64,000 bases of DNA. It comes from Flavobacterium fluviatile. Its GTDB lineage: Bacteria; Bacteroidota; Bacteroidia; Flavobacteriales; Flavobacteriaceae. Position 1 is the first letter of the stretch. Every line of letters begins with the position of its first letter. Under the pieces are notes generated by a model. The model was not told the DNA's origin and did no database searches. It worked only from the letters and a program-made list of their open reading frames with translations. The position numbers were made by a program, and so were the translations under genes. Shown here one piece after another: positions 16,279 to 24,705 of this stretch. The stretch covers positions 186,001 through 250,000 of the forward strand of contig NZ_JAADZW010000001.1 in NCBI RefSeq assembly GCF_010645065.1, written 5' to 3'.

Positions 16279-17481
16279 ATGATGAATAATATATATCCAT
16301 TAGAATGGTTTGATTCTTTGATACTGCACACTTTTGATCCATTAAGCATGAATATTGACAGTTTGACTGATAATGATATAGCAGTTATTTCTGAGAATAT
16401 TTCCAAGGAATCTATAAAAATACAGGTGCATATAAAAAATGAAGTTTTTTCATTAAGGAAGAAACGACATATACGCGTCACAGTCAGGCAATATCATTCA
16501 ACACTAATTTTTCTGCTGGACAGTATTATGGAAAATCGAACGGAAAAGGTCATTCAATCTGACAAAATACGGAAGCTCGCTGATCTTCTCATTTCAAACC
16601 TGGATTATCTGATTTCTTTCATCGAGGATAGATTCTCTTATTATTTGAGCCTAGATGAAAGAGTTCCAATTACCTATCTTATGGTTTGCAGAAAGGAACT
16701 AGCATTAAAACTGCAAAGAATCAGTAAAAGGAATTTAAGCACTGAGACTGATAAAGTGACAATCAAGCGAGTTGTAAAAATAGTACAGAATGCAATTGAA
16801 GCAGAAAACGGAAAGAAACTAACTTATCGCCGGATCCTTTATTTCCGGGAGTTTTTAAAGCTGTTAGAAGAACATAATGATGATATGCAAAATCTTTCCA
16901 TTTTCACTCCGCTTGACGAACTTCTAATCGACCATAATTTTAATTCGGTGCAATATATTTCAATTCTAACAGAAAGAATGACCGAACAGATTTACAAAAC
17001 CGAGAAACAATCTTCCAAATTAAACCTGCTTCTGCTATTTTTCAAGGATTTCAAACAGCTTCACTCAAATGTGAAAATAACGTTCGATGCCAGCCATCAG
17101 AACATTAAGGATGTTTTGGAAAACTGGTTTGTATCTGAGATCAATTTTCTTCAGAGCAGAGACATAATTGAAGCACAAGATATTTCATCTTCTAAAAAAA
17201 GTGGCAATCCCTCGCATCTTGCTGACCAAAATAAAATCCAATGCACACTTTCCTCAGATCAAATGGGGCTGATTTTAAGAGCAACCGATGAAACAAGAAT
17301 ATTGAAAGCAAGATCAATGAGTCTGATTTTTAAAACGATTGTTCCTTATCTGTCAACTCCATTTAAACGAAATTTATCGTATCAGTCCGTAAGAAGTAAG
17401 TCTTATAATCCTGAGGAAAAGGATAAAGAATTTGTGATTAAAACATTAGAAAAAATTATCAAACATATAAAAGAATATTAA
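16279..17481 (+). CDS. RteC-like regulator of conjugation (probable)
   Basis: A 400-residue soluble, helical protein. The C-terminal part (LSSDQMGLILRATDETRIL, then KTIVPYLSTPFKRNLSYQSV and RSKSYNPEEKDKE) resembles the C-terminal winged-helix region of RteC proteins, which activate excision genes in Bacteroides conjugative transposons. The N-terminal 290 residues are less recognisable. It sits between an AraC regulator and a lipoprotein, upstream of the tra operon, a location that fits a transfer regulator. The similarity is judged by eye, so an uncharacterised element-specific protein remains possible. Confidence 0.6.
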   Translation: MMNNIYPLEWFDSLILHTFDPLSMNIDSLTDNDIAVISENISKESIKIQVHIKNEVFSLRKKRHIRVTVRQYHSTLIFLLDSIMENRTEKVIQSDKIRKLADLLISNLDYLISFIEDRFSYYLSLDERVPITYLMVCRKELALKLQRISKRNLSTETDKVTIKRVVKIVQNAIEAENGKKLTYRRILYFREFLKLLEEHNDDMQNLSIFTPLDELLIDHNFNSVQYISILTERMTEQIYKTEKQSSKLNLLLLFFKDFKQLHSNVKITFDASHQNIKDVLENWFVSEINFLQSRDIIEAQDISSSKKSGNPSHLADQNKIQCTLSSDQMGLILRATDETRILKARSMSLIFKTIVPYLSTPFKRNLSYQSVRSKSYNPEEKDKEFVIKTLEKIIKHIKEY

Positions 17482-17497
17482 TTTAATTTTTGATATT

Positions 17498-18064
17498 ATG
17501 AAAACATTATTAAAAATAGCACTAGTAGTTCTGCTTCTTTTTATCTCGTGCCAGAAAAAAGAACTGGATTCTAAAACTGCTGAAAACATGATTATTAAAA
17601 AATACAAATATCCATCTGCTATAGATTTTGAAGTTTTTTGCAGTGATCCTATTCATGCAAGAAGAATGCTGGAATCAGGACTGGAAGAAAAAGGCCTTGT
17701 CAAGATAATGAAAACAAGAGAATTTAAAGATCGTGATAAGCCTTTGATCGAATTTACAGCCTTATCAAAAAACTTCTTGCTTGAAACAACTTTAGAGGAA
17801 AGAGAATATAAAATACAGAAGGTCAAGATCGGAACGAAAAAATTTGATAAAATCATTCAGATAGCTGCAGAAACTAATGACAACAGAATAGCGGTAGCCG
17901 AGTACAATGTAAAATATGATATGAATGCATTTGGAGTACTATGGCCAGGCCTTCCTGCTGAAAAAAAAGAAAAAGCATATTTTACATTCTCAGATAATGG
18001 CTGGCAGCTTATTGAGAAGAAAGATGCCGAGCTTATGATGCTTAAGAAAATTACGGAAAAATAA
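17498..18064 (+). CDS. Lipoprotein of unknown function (element cargo)
   Basis: A 188-residue protein with a lipoprotein signal (VVLLLFISCQ, lipid-modified Cys19) and a lysine-rich mature part of mixed helix and strand. It follows the RteC-like gene by 16 nt and ends in a terminator at 18089-18111, closing this plus-strand block before the tra operon. No domain is recognised. Surface lipoproteins near conjugation genes sometimes act in entry exclusion, but nothing in the sequence proves this. Confidence 0.65.
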   Translation: MKTLLKIALVVLLLFISCQKKELDSKTAENMIIKKYKYPSAIDFEVFCSDPIHARRMLESGLEEKGLVKIMKTREFKDRDKPLIEFTALSKNFLLETTLEEREYKIQKVKIGTKKFDKIIQIAAETNDNRIAVAEYNVKYDMNAFGVLWPGLPAEKKEKAYFTFSDNGWQLIEKKDAELMMLKKITEK

Positions 18065-18088
18065 ATATCTAAAATCATCAAAAAACAG

Positions 18089-18111
18089 CCTCCTGTTAAG
18101 GAGGTTTTTTT
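18089..18111 (+). terminator. Rho-independent terminator before the tra operon
   Basis: Arms CCTCCT (18089-18094) and AGGAGG (18099-18104) with a GTTA loop are followed by seven T residues. It separates the regulator/lipoprotein transcript from the transfer operon. Confidence 0.85.
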
Positions 18112-18294
18112 ATGGATTTAAATTAATGCACTTCGCATAGCCCCTAATATCATTGCGAGGTACAGGGGTACAGCTGGGGTACAGAAAAAGTTGTACTTGT
18201 AGAAGTTTTATTTCCGAAGTTACTTTGGAATGTAAAATAAACCATAATTGTTCTTGCTGGTTTATTCATAGTATGAGAAGATGTTGAATGATAA
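18112..18294 (+). promoter_or_regulatory. Upstream region of the tra operon with GGTACAG repeats
   Basis: Three direct repeats GGTACAG occur at 18159-18165, 18167-18173 and 18178-18184, followed by a related GTTGTAC at 18191-18197 in an AT-rich stretch. The region probably holds the tra promoter; closely spaced direct repeats would suit an activator such as the upstream AraC or RteC-like protein. No mapped promoter can be read with certainty. Confidence 0.45.
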
Positions 18295-18792
18295 ATGAAA
18301 AATGCTATGTTAAATTCTATTTCATGGAACAGTTACCTAGTGGCTGTTGTTACTCTATTAGTTTTATGGTATCTGTATACAGGATTCCGCTATTATTCTT
18401 CTGAGATAAAGCAGATTCTCTCGGGCAGAAAGAAAATTGGTTTTCCGTCAATAGGAAAAAAAACTAAAAATGATTCCTTCCCTTCTTCTGACCAGGAAGA
18501 TGGTAATCCTACAAATCTCAATGAAGCATTTCAAGAATCTTTTGCTACACTTGATGAGGTTAAAGAACTGTCAGCAAGACTGACAGGAGCAGTTTCAGAA
18601 AGCGCCGCATTGGGCCGTCCAAAGCAGGAATTCAATAATTACATCAGATTAATACTCTCTGAATATCCTTATGTGAAGATCTCTTCTTTGCGCAGCAATG
18701 TGAATAATCTTCTTGTTTACGAAACGAAAAAGTACCCGGAACTGCTTCTCACTTCTAATGAGGCAGACAAACTATGGGAAGAAAATAATTAA
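18295..18792 (+). CDS. Membrane-anchored protein heading the tra operon
   Basis: A 165-residue protein with one membrane helix at about residues 12-33 (YLVAVVTLLVLWYLYTGFRYY) and a hydrophilic, charged C-terminal part with a flexible Ser/Asp/Asn-rich linker. It is the first gene after the terminator and precedes traE by 128 nt in the same direction, so it probably belongs to the transfer apparatus. The C-terminal segment (about 120-160) looks like a small globular helical domain. I cannot match it to TraA-D or another named Tra protein. Confidence 0.65.
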   Translation: MKNAMLNSISWNSYLVAVVTLLVLWYLYTGFRYYSSEIKQILSGRKKIGFPSIGKKTKNDSFPSSDQEDGNPTNLNEAFQESFATLDEVKELSARLTGAVSESAALGRPKQEFNNYIRLILSEYPYVKISSLRSNVNNLLVYETKKYPELLLTSNEADKLWEENN

Positions 18793-18920
18793 ATGACAGC
18801 AGAAGAACTTTCCCCGTCCGCTCTAGTGCGGTATGGTAAAATGTGACAAGGAGAATAGATGATGCGACGGCGCTGTTCCTCTGCTTTTTGAATTAGTATT
18901 AATCTTTAAAAAGATATGAG

Positions 18921-19259
18921 ATGTTGAACGATGGAATAAAGTTAAAGCGTTTTTTTAAAACAAACAAGTTATTAGTAAGCATTATTCTTCTGCTTTTAGT
19001 AATTAATGGAAATGCTTATGCCCAAGATGGTGTTGCCGGAATCAATGAAGCCAACCAAAAGGTGAGAAGCTATTTTGATGCAGGGACAGAACTTATGTAT
19101 GCAGTTGGAGCAATACTGGGACTCATAGGAGCGGTGAAAGTATATCAGAAGTGGAATGCAGGAGATCCCGACACAGGTAAAGTGGCAGCTGCGTGGTTTG
19201 GCAGCTGCGTGTTTCTGGTAGTAGTTGCCACTGTGATCAAATCTTTCTTTGGAGTTTAA
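18921..19259 (+). CDS. traE: TraE (DUF4134), VirB2-like pilin candidate
   Basis: A 112-residue protein with a signal segment ending near NAYAQ (residue 34) and two hydrophobic helices at about 58-74 and 90-108. The segment GIxEANxxVRSYFDAGTxLMYAVGA and the KWNAGDPDTGK loop are hallmarks of the DUF4134/TraE family of Bacteroidota conjugation systems. Its small two-helix form fits the VirB2-type pilin or channel subunit. It starts the core tra genes and is followed 11 nt later by traF. Two alternative nearby starts exist, but the ATG at 18921 gives the complete signal peptide. Confidence 0.9.
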   Translation: MLNDGIKLKRFFKTNKLLVSIILLLLVINGNAYAQDGVAGINEANQKVRSYFDAGTELMYAVGAILGLIGAVKVYQKWNAGDPDTGKVAAAWFGSCVFLVVVATVIKSFFGV

Positions 19260-19270
19260 CCAGCATTAAA

Positions 19271-19579
19271 ATGAGCAGTATTTATCAGATTAACAAAGGA
19301 ATCAATCAGTCAATTGAATTTAAAGGCCTGAAAGCCCAGTACATATGGTACCTGGGCGGGGGTGTCGTGGGACTTATGATTGTTTTTGCAGTGCTTTTCA
19401 TAGTAGGCATTCCATCTCTTGTCTGTGTGGCTTTAATTGGTACGGCAGGAACTGTGATGGTGATTAAGATCTATAAAATGAGCAGGCAGTATGGTGAATT
19501 CGGCATGATGAAAGCTTTATCTGCGAGGCAGATTCCTAAATGTGTTAAGGTGCGGAGCAGGGCTCTTTTTATTAAGTGA
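19271..19579 (+). CDS. traF: TraF (DUF4133), VirB3-like
   Basis: A 102-residue protein starting at ATG 19271 (an earlier in-frame ATG at 19193 lies inside traE and is unlikely). It begins SSIYQINKGINQSIEFKGLK, the hallmark of DUF4133/TraF proteins, followed by two adjacent membrane helices at about residues 25-70. VirB3-like proteins connect the VirB4 ATPase to the membrane in type IV secretion; traG (VirB4) is the next tra gene, separated here by an inserted methyltransferase gene. The call is secure by sequence and order. Confidence 0.9.
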   Translation: MSSIYQINKGINQSIEFKGLKAQYIWYLGGGVVGLMIVFAVLFIVGIPSLVCVALIGTAGTVMVIKIYKMSRQYGEFGMMKALSARQIPKCVKVRSRALFIK

Positions 19580-19613
19580 TAGCTGAAGAACGTTATAGAG
19601 ATGGAGGTGGATT

Positions 19614-20264
19614 ATGAAAGTCTTAAACTTATATGCCGGAATTGGCGGAAACAGAAAAAACTGGGATGACGTATCGGTTACGGCAGTTGAGCTGGATCCT
19701 GCACTGGCAGCATTGTACTCGCAGAACTTTCCAGAAGATAAAGTGATTGTAGGGGATGCACACCAGTATCTTTTGGATCATTACAAAGAATTTGATTTTA
19801 TCTGGTCATCACCCCCGTGCCAGTCACATTCCTCTTTTCGGCAGAATATCTGCGTGAGATTCCGAGGCACTCCTGCTGTTTTTCCCGACATGAGGCTGTA
19901 TCAGGAAATTTTATTTCTGCAGCATAATGCCGAGTGTTTATGGGCTGTTGAAAATGTCAAGCCTTATTACACTGTGCTTATCGAACCTGATGCTGCTTTG
20001 CAGCGTCATCTTTTCTGGTCCAATTTTCAGATTCCAGAATCTGAAGGACAGGCAATAATTAAAATACGTCATGCACAGATTCCTGAACTGGAAGAGTCTT
20101 TAGGTTTCTGCTTAAAGGGATGTAATATTTCAAACAAAAGGCAGGTCCTTCGCAATTGTGTGGACCCAAATCTTGGGTTGCATATCTTAAATACAGCCAG
20201 AAGTCTTTATATAAACAAAGTGAAGATTAGTAAAACTAGGAAAAATGGAAAAGGAGTTAGATGA
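19614..20264 (+). CDS. Small DNA cytosine-5 methyltransferase
   Basis: A 216-residue protein with the SAM-binding motif LYAGIGGN (about 6-13), an acidic ribose-binding position near Glu26, the catalytic Pro-Cys motif SSPPCQSH (Cys69) and motif VI ENV (113-115). These place it in the C5-cytosine class. It is much shorter than typical enzymes (about 300-400 residues) and shows little room for a target-recognition domain. It sits between traF and traG and overlaps traG by 20 nt, so it is co-translated with the transfer machinery. A likely role is protecting transferred DNA from host restriction in recipients; this is inferred. No restriction enzyme is nearby, so it is a solitary methylase. Confidence 0.85.
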   Translation: MKVLNLYAGIGGNRKNWDDVSVTAVELDPALAALYSQNFPEDKVIVGDAHQYLLDHYKEFDFIWSSPPCQSHSSFRQNICVRFRGTPAVFPDMRLYQEILFLQHNAECLWAVENVKPYYTVLIEPDAALQRHLFWSNFQIPESEGQAIIKIRHAQIPELEESLGFCLKGCNISNKRQVLRNCVDPNLGLHILNTARSLYINKVKISKTRKNGKGVR

Positions 20265-22713
20265 TGTTTTACCGATAATGGACGTGCAGCATGACTGCAT
20301 CTTATCAAAACAGGGAGATATTACAGTGGTTTTTAAGGCTGATCTGCCGGAGATTTTCACAATGTCGGATCAGGAATATGAGGCGTTTCACCAGTCATGG
20401 ATAAAGGCGATAAAAATTCTGCCGAAGTTCACAGTTTTTCATAAACAGGACTGGTTTTTAGAAAGCAGCTACAAAGCGGACTTTGATAATGAAGACAGCA
20501 GTTTTTTAACCAGAAGCAGTGAGAGATTTTTTAATGAAAGGCCATTTCTTGACCACTGCTGTTATATAATGATTACTAAGAAACCAGCAGGAAGAAAAAA
20601 TTCCAGTTCTTTATTTTCTAATCTAATAAGAAATAAACTGATACCTGATGAAACTCTCAATATGCAGTTCCTTCAGGACTTCATTGACAGTACAGGCCAG
20701 TTTAGAAGGATTATGGAAGACAGTGGCTTCATAAGGCTGACAAGACTTCGAAATGATGAGTTGAAAAGCCATAGCAGAAACACAGGCCTTATTGAAAAGT
20801 ATTGTTTTCTTTCTGAAAATGAAAATTCGTATATCTATAATGATCTCAAGTTTTCAGACGGGATGCAGATAGGGGATAAGCACAGCCAGCTTTTTACGCT
20901 TGGAGATGCCGCCGATCTGCCGACGCTCTGCGGTTCAAGAATCAATTTTGACCGTTACTCAACAGACAAAACAAAGTTCAGTATCGGATTTGCTTCAACA
21001 CTCGGCCAGCTGCTGTCCTGCAATCACATATACAACCAGTATATTTTCATTGAAGATTCGCAGAAAACAATCCAGAAACTGGAGAGCAAAAGATTAAGAC
21101 TTCAGTCATTGTCTGCTTACAGCAGAGAAAATATGATCGCAAGGGATGCCACAAATGATTCTCTCAATGAAGCTATAGCACAGCAGCGCCTGCCTGTGAA
21201 AGCGCATTTTAATGTTCTTGCGTGGACATCCGAAAAAGAAGAACTCAAAGACATAAAAAACAAAGTGTCATCTGCTCTCGCGCAGATGGATGCGGCGGCT
21301 AAACAGGAGACAGTTGGAGCTCCGCAGATTTACTGGGCGGGTATTCCCGGAAACGCAGCAGATTTTCCGATGAATGATGTTTTTGACACTTTTACCGAGC
21401 AGGCTGTCTGTTTTCTGAATATGGAGACCGGCTACCGATCCTCACTGAGTCCCTGCGGAATACGTCTTGGAGACCGCCTGACGGGAAAGCCTGTTCACGT
21501 GGATATCAGCGATGAGCCGGTGAAGATGGGAATCTGCACTAACCGAAACAAGTTTGTCTTGGGGCCTTCTGGAAGCGGAAAATCCTTCTTTACCAATCAT
21601 ATGGTCAGAAGCTATTACGAACAGGGAACTCATATTGTCTTGGTGGATGTTGGTCACAGCTACAAAGGCTTATGCGATATGGTAAACGGCTATTATTTTA
21701 CCTATGACGAGAAGAATCCGATTCGTTTCAATCCATTTTATATCGGGGAAGGAGACAGTCTTGATACCGAGAAAAAGGAAAGCATCAAAACGCTTTTGCT
21801 GGCTTTGTGGAAGAAAGATGATGAAACATTTAACAGAAGCGAATACGTGGCGCTTTCCAATGCCCTGCAGCTGTATTTCGATAAATTGGATAAGGATGAA
21901 TCCATCTTTCCCTGTTTCAATACTTTTTATGAGTTTTTAAAACAGGAGTTTGTAACGGTTCTTCAGGGTGATAATGTAAAAGATAAGGATTTTGATGTGA
22001 ATAATTTCCTTTATGTGCTTCGTCCTTATTACAGCGGAGGAGAGTTTGACTATCTGCTCAATGCTGCTGAAAATCTGGATCTGCTAAAAGAGCGCTTTAT
22101 TGTATTTGAACTGGACAACATCAAAGACCATCCGATTCTTTTTCCGGTAGTGACCATAATAATCATGGAAGTATTCATCAGTAAGATGAGAAAGCTGAAG
22201 GGTATACGAAAAATGATCCTTATTGAGGAAGCATGGAAAGCTATTGCAAAGGAAGGAATGTCAGAATATATCAAGTATCTTTTTAAAACTGTGCGTAAGT
22301 TCTTTGGCGAGGCGATAGTAGTGACGCAGGAGGTTGAAGATATTATCTCTTCACCCGTAGTAAAGCAGGCAATCATTAATAACAGCGACTGCAAAATTCT
22401 TCTAGACCAGAGCAAGTACCAGAATAAGTTTGACCAGATTCAGGAACTGCTTGGGCTGACCGATAAGGAAAAGGCTCTGGTGCTTTCGGTAAACAAAGCA
22501 AATGATCCTTCCAAGAAATACAAGGAGGTTTTTATCTCATTAGGAGGAATGCTGTCTAAAGTCTACAGGACAGAAGTATCTCTGGAAGAATATCTTGCCT
22601 ACACTACGGAGGAAAGCGAGAAAGTAAAAATGAATGCCTACGCCCAAAAATTTGGAGGAGACATCAAAAAAGGAATTGCCGCTATGGCTCAGGAATTAAG
22701 AAGCGGAACTTAA
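20245..22713 (+). CDS. traG: TraG, VirB4-type conjugation ATPase
   Basis: An 822-residue cytoplasmic ATPase. The Walker A motif GPSGSGKS is at 440-447 and a Walker B-like acidic segment with MILIEEAWKAI is near residue 655. The N-terminal 430 residues match the VirB4 N-terminal region with its variable helical domain. VirB4 ATPases power pilus assembly and secretion at the inner membrane. The start overlaps the methyltransferase gene by 20 nt, which is translational coupling. Length agrees with other TraG proteins of CTnDOT-type elements. Confidence 0.95.
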   Translation: MEKELDDVLPIMDVQHDCILSKQGDITVVFKADLPEIFTMSDQEYEAFHQSWIKAIKILPKFTVFHKQDWFLESSYKADFDNEDSSFLTRSSERFFNERPFLDHCCYIMITKKPAGRKNSSSLFSNLIRNKLIPDETLNMQFLQDFIDSTGQFRRIMEDSGFIRLTRLRNDELKSHSRNTGLIEKYCFLSENENSYIYNDLKFSDGMQIGDKHSQLFTLGDAADLPTLCGSRINFDRYSTDKTKFSIGFASTLGQLLSCNHIYNQYIFIEDSQKTIQKLESKRLRLQSLSAYSRENMIARDATNDSLNEAIAQQRLPVKAHFNVLAWTSEKEELKDIKNKVSSALAQMDAAAKQETVGAPQIYWAGIPGNAADFPMNDVFDTFTEQAVCFLNMETGYRSSLSPCGIRLGDRLTGKPVHVDISDEPVKMGICTNRNKFVLGPSGSGKSFFTNHMVRSYYEQGTHIVLVDVGHSYKGLCDMVNGYYFTYDEKNPIRFNPFYIGEGDSLDTEKKESIKTLLLALWKKDDETFNRSEYVALSNALQLYFDKLDKDESIFPCFNTFYEFLKQEFVTVLQGDNVKDKDFDVNNFLYVLRPYYSGGEFDYLLNAAENLDLLKERFIVFELDNIKDHPILFPVVTIIIMEVFISKMRKLKGIRKMILIEEAWKAIAKEGMSEYIKYLFKTVRKFFGEAIVVTQEVEDIISSPVVKQAIINNSDCKILLDQSKYQNKFDQIQELLGLTDKEKALVLSVNKANDPSKKYKEVFISLGGMLSKVYRTEVSLEEYLAYTTEESEKVKMNAYAQKFGGDIKKGIAAMAQELRSGT

Positions 22714-22725
22714 ATTAATGTAAAA

Positions 22726-23415
22726 ATGAAAACGAAAATTAAAGCTGTCACATTTTTATTGTGCTTCTTTTTAGTAAGCATGCCTGCAAGACCTGCAGAA
22801 AAGACAGCAGCCATGCCTATACTGGAGATTGTAAAGGCAGTTACCAAGAAAGTAATAAAGGCAATTGATCTGGGTATCCAAAGAATGCAGAACAAGACCA
22901 TCTGGCTTCAGAATGCACAGAAGCAGATTGAAAATACGCTTTCAAAACTGAAACTCGATGAGATTTCGGACTGGACAAAAAAACAGCGTGATCTCTATAA
23001 GGATTATTACGATGAACTGCAGAAGGTGAAATCTATTATAACCTATTATCAGAGAATTAAAGAAATTTCAGAAAAACAGACCCGCCTGATTGCCGAATAT
23101 GAAAAGGCCTGGAATCTTTTTAAAAGAGACGACCATTTCAAGATCTCTGAACTTGAATACATGGAAAAAGTGTATAACGGAATTCTTGGAGAAAGCATGA
23201 AAAATATCGACCAGATATTTTTAATCATAGAATCTTTCACCACGCAGATGAGCGATCTGAAAAGACTCGAAATTATAAATACAGCAGCAGATCAGATAGA
23301 TACAAGTTACAATGATCTGAGACTTTTTAACCAGCAGAATATACTGCTCAGCCTCCAGAGGGCAAAAACGGACGCTGATGTAAATAAAGTGAAACAATTT
23401 TACGGAATTCCGTAA
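22726..23415 (+). CDS. traI: TraI-like secreted coiled-coil protein, paralogue 1
   Basis: A 229-residue protein with an N-terminal signal segment (about 5-25) and a helical, coiled-coil-rich mature part. The C-terminal part shares a pattern with the next two proteins: YMEKVYNGILGESMKNID, then LKRLEIINTAADQID and LLSLQRAKTDADVNKV. This matches the conjugal TraI (DUF4141-type) proteins that follow traG in Bacteroidota. Placement just after VirB4 and export signal fit a VirB5-like pilus-tip or periplasmic role. The symbol follows operon position. Confidence 0.75.
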   Translation: MKTKIKAVTFLLCFFLVSMPARPAEKTAAMPILEIVKAVTKKVIKAIDLGIQRMQNKTIWLQNAQKQIENTLSKLKLDEISDWTKKQRDLYKDYYDELQKVKSIITYYQRIKEISEKQTRLIAEYEKAWNLFKRDDHFKISELEYMEKVYNGILGESMKNIDQIFLIIESFTTQMSDLKRLEIINTAADQIDTSYNDLRLFNQQNILLSLQRAKTDADVNKVKQFYGIP

Positions 23416-23427
23416 TCAACTTTAAAA

Positions 23428-24048
23428 ATGATGAAAAAGATAATAATGCTTTTTGTGTCTGTATTTTTATCTGTATGCCAGCTTCAGGCTCAGCAGGCAA
23501 AACAGAAAAGGATGCTGGTGCTTCAGATAGCGGCCCTGCGGACATATGTGGATTATGCGGCAAAAGGCTATAAGGCGGTAAAAAGCGGACTTAATTTTAT
23601 ATCAGATGCAAAGAAAGGAGAAGTCAACCTGCACAGCGATTATTTCACATCACTGATATCTGTTAATCCTAAAGTAAAAAACTACGCCAGGGTGGCTGAA
23701 ATAATCACTCTTCAGATTGAAATTTTTAAGATATATAAAAATACTTTAGCAAGCCTCCCCCAGGATGATCTGTTTCACGGAAATGAACTTGAATACATTG
23801 AAAGGACTTTCAGGCGTCTGTTTGACAGCTGTGATGACAATCTTGATATACTGTTTCTGATCACAACCAGTACATCACTTGAAATGAAAGATGATGAACG
23901 CATTGAACGTATTGATAAGCTTTATGAAGCTGCGCGGGATGATTATGCTTTCTGTAAAAAATTCAGCGGTGAGATTAAACTTCTGGCATTATCAAAAGCA
24001 AGAGAAAAAAATGATGTAAAAAAAGCCGAAGTTCTGCTTGGCCTATAA
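23428..24048 (+). CDS. TraI-like secreted protein, paralogue 2
   Basis: A 206-residue exported protein with a signal segment ending near LQAQQ (residue 22) and helical mature sequence. It shares with its neighbour at 24060 the features YAAKGYKAVKSGLNFI, KGEVNLHSDYFTSL, VNPKVKNYARV and a MKDDERIERIDKLYE segment. Proteins of this type are sometimes annotated as TerB-like; I see no metal-binding motif that would support a tellurite role. It starts 12 nt after the preceding gene's stop. Probably a structural component of the transfer apparatus. Confidence 0.7.
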   Translation: MMKKIIMLFVSVFLSVCQLQAQQAKQKRMLVLQIAALRTYVDYAAKGYKAVKSGLNFISDAKKGEVNLHSDYFTSLISVNPKVKNYARVAEIITLQIEIFKIYKNTLASLPQDDLFHGNELEYIERTFRRLFDSCDDNLDILFLITTSTSLEMKDDERIERIDKLYEAARDDYAFCKKFSGEIKLLALSKAREKNDVKKAEVLLGL

Positions 24049-24059
24049 ACACTAATAAC

Positions 24060-24695
24060 ATGAAAAAGTTACTTATATATTTTGGAATGCTTTTTCTGAT
24101 GTGTATGCCTTTTTCGGTAAAGGCGCAGTCAGCCGAAATCCAACAGCTTATTTTAAATATTGAAAAGCTGTCGCAGTTTAAAAAGATATTAAGCGACATG
24201 AAGAAAGGATATGATATTCTCAGCGGAGGGTATAAGGCTGTCAAAGATATGTCGGAAGGAAATTTTTCACTTCATAAGACTTTCCTGGATGCCCTGATGC
24301 AGGTAAGTCCTGTTGTTAAGAATTACAAAAGAGTCGGGGATATTATTGATTATCAGTTTATGCTTATGAGGGAAAGCAGAAAAGGGATAGACCGTATCAT
24401 TAAAAATCAAAGTTTCAGGCCGCAGGAAATCCAGTATTTTGAAAAAGTGTATTCTAATTTAAGCAGGGAAAGCCTTAGAAATTTAGACGAACTGACTTCC
24501 ATCGTAACAGCTGATAAACTCCGAATGAGCGATGACGAAAGACTTGCAGCTATTGACAAGATATATGAAGATATGCAGCAGAAGGTGCTCTTTCTAAATG
24601 ATTTCAACGGATCAATATCAGTGTTTTCAATGCAGCGTTCTAAGGAGGCTAATGATGTGAATGCGGTGCGGAACAGTTATCAGTTTAAAAATTAA
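24060..24695 (+). CDS. TraI-like secreted protein, paralogue 3
   Basis: A 211-residue exported protein with signal segment ending near VKAQS (residue 24). It is clearly related to the preceding gene product: GYDILSGGYKAVKDMSEGNFSLHK, QVSPVVKNYKRVGD and RMSDDERLAAIDKIYED correspond in order and spacing. The gene is 11 nt downstream of that paralogue and 10 nt upstream of traJ. Tandem duplication and divergence is the simplest history. Its role may be a second subunit of the same periplasmic assembly. Confidence 0.7.
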   Translation: MKKLLIYFGMLFLMCMPFSVKAQSAEIQQLILNIEKLSQFKKILSDMKKGYDILSGGYKAVKDMSEGNFSLHKTFLDALMQVSPVVKNYKRVGDIIDYQFMLMRESRKGIDRIIKNQSFRPQEIQYFEKVYSNLSRESLRNLDELTSIVTADKLRMSDDERLAAIDKIYEDMQQKVLFLNDFNGSISVFSMQRSKEANDVNAVRNSYQFKN

Positions 24696-24705
24696 CTCTG
24701 GTCTT

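Noticed and set aside
16272..16481. Antisense frame opposite the RteC-like gene
   Set aside because: Overlaps a well-supported coding frame and has no domain, signal or spacing evidence of its own.
19193..19270. Upstream start for traF inside traE
   Set aside because: The extra residues are out of family and overlap traE; the start at 19271 gives the conserved TraF N-terminus.
22050..22415. 121-residue antisense frame within traG
   Set aside because: Lies wholly inside the VirB4 ATPase coding sequence and has serine-rich shadow composition.
23428..24048. Tellurite resistance (TerB) annotation for the TraI-like paralogue
   Set aside because: No metal-binding acidic motif of TerB seen; gene order and export signal indicate a conjugation role.
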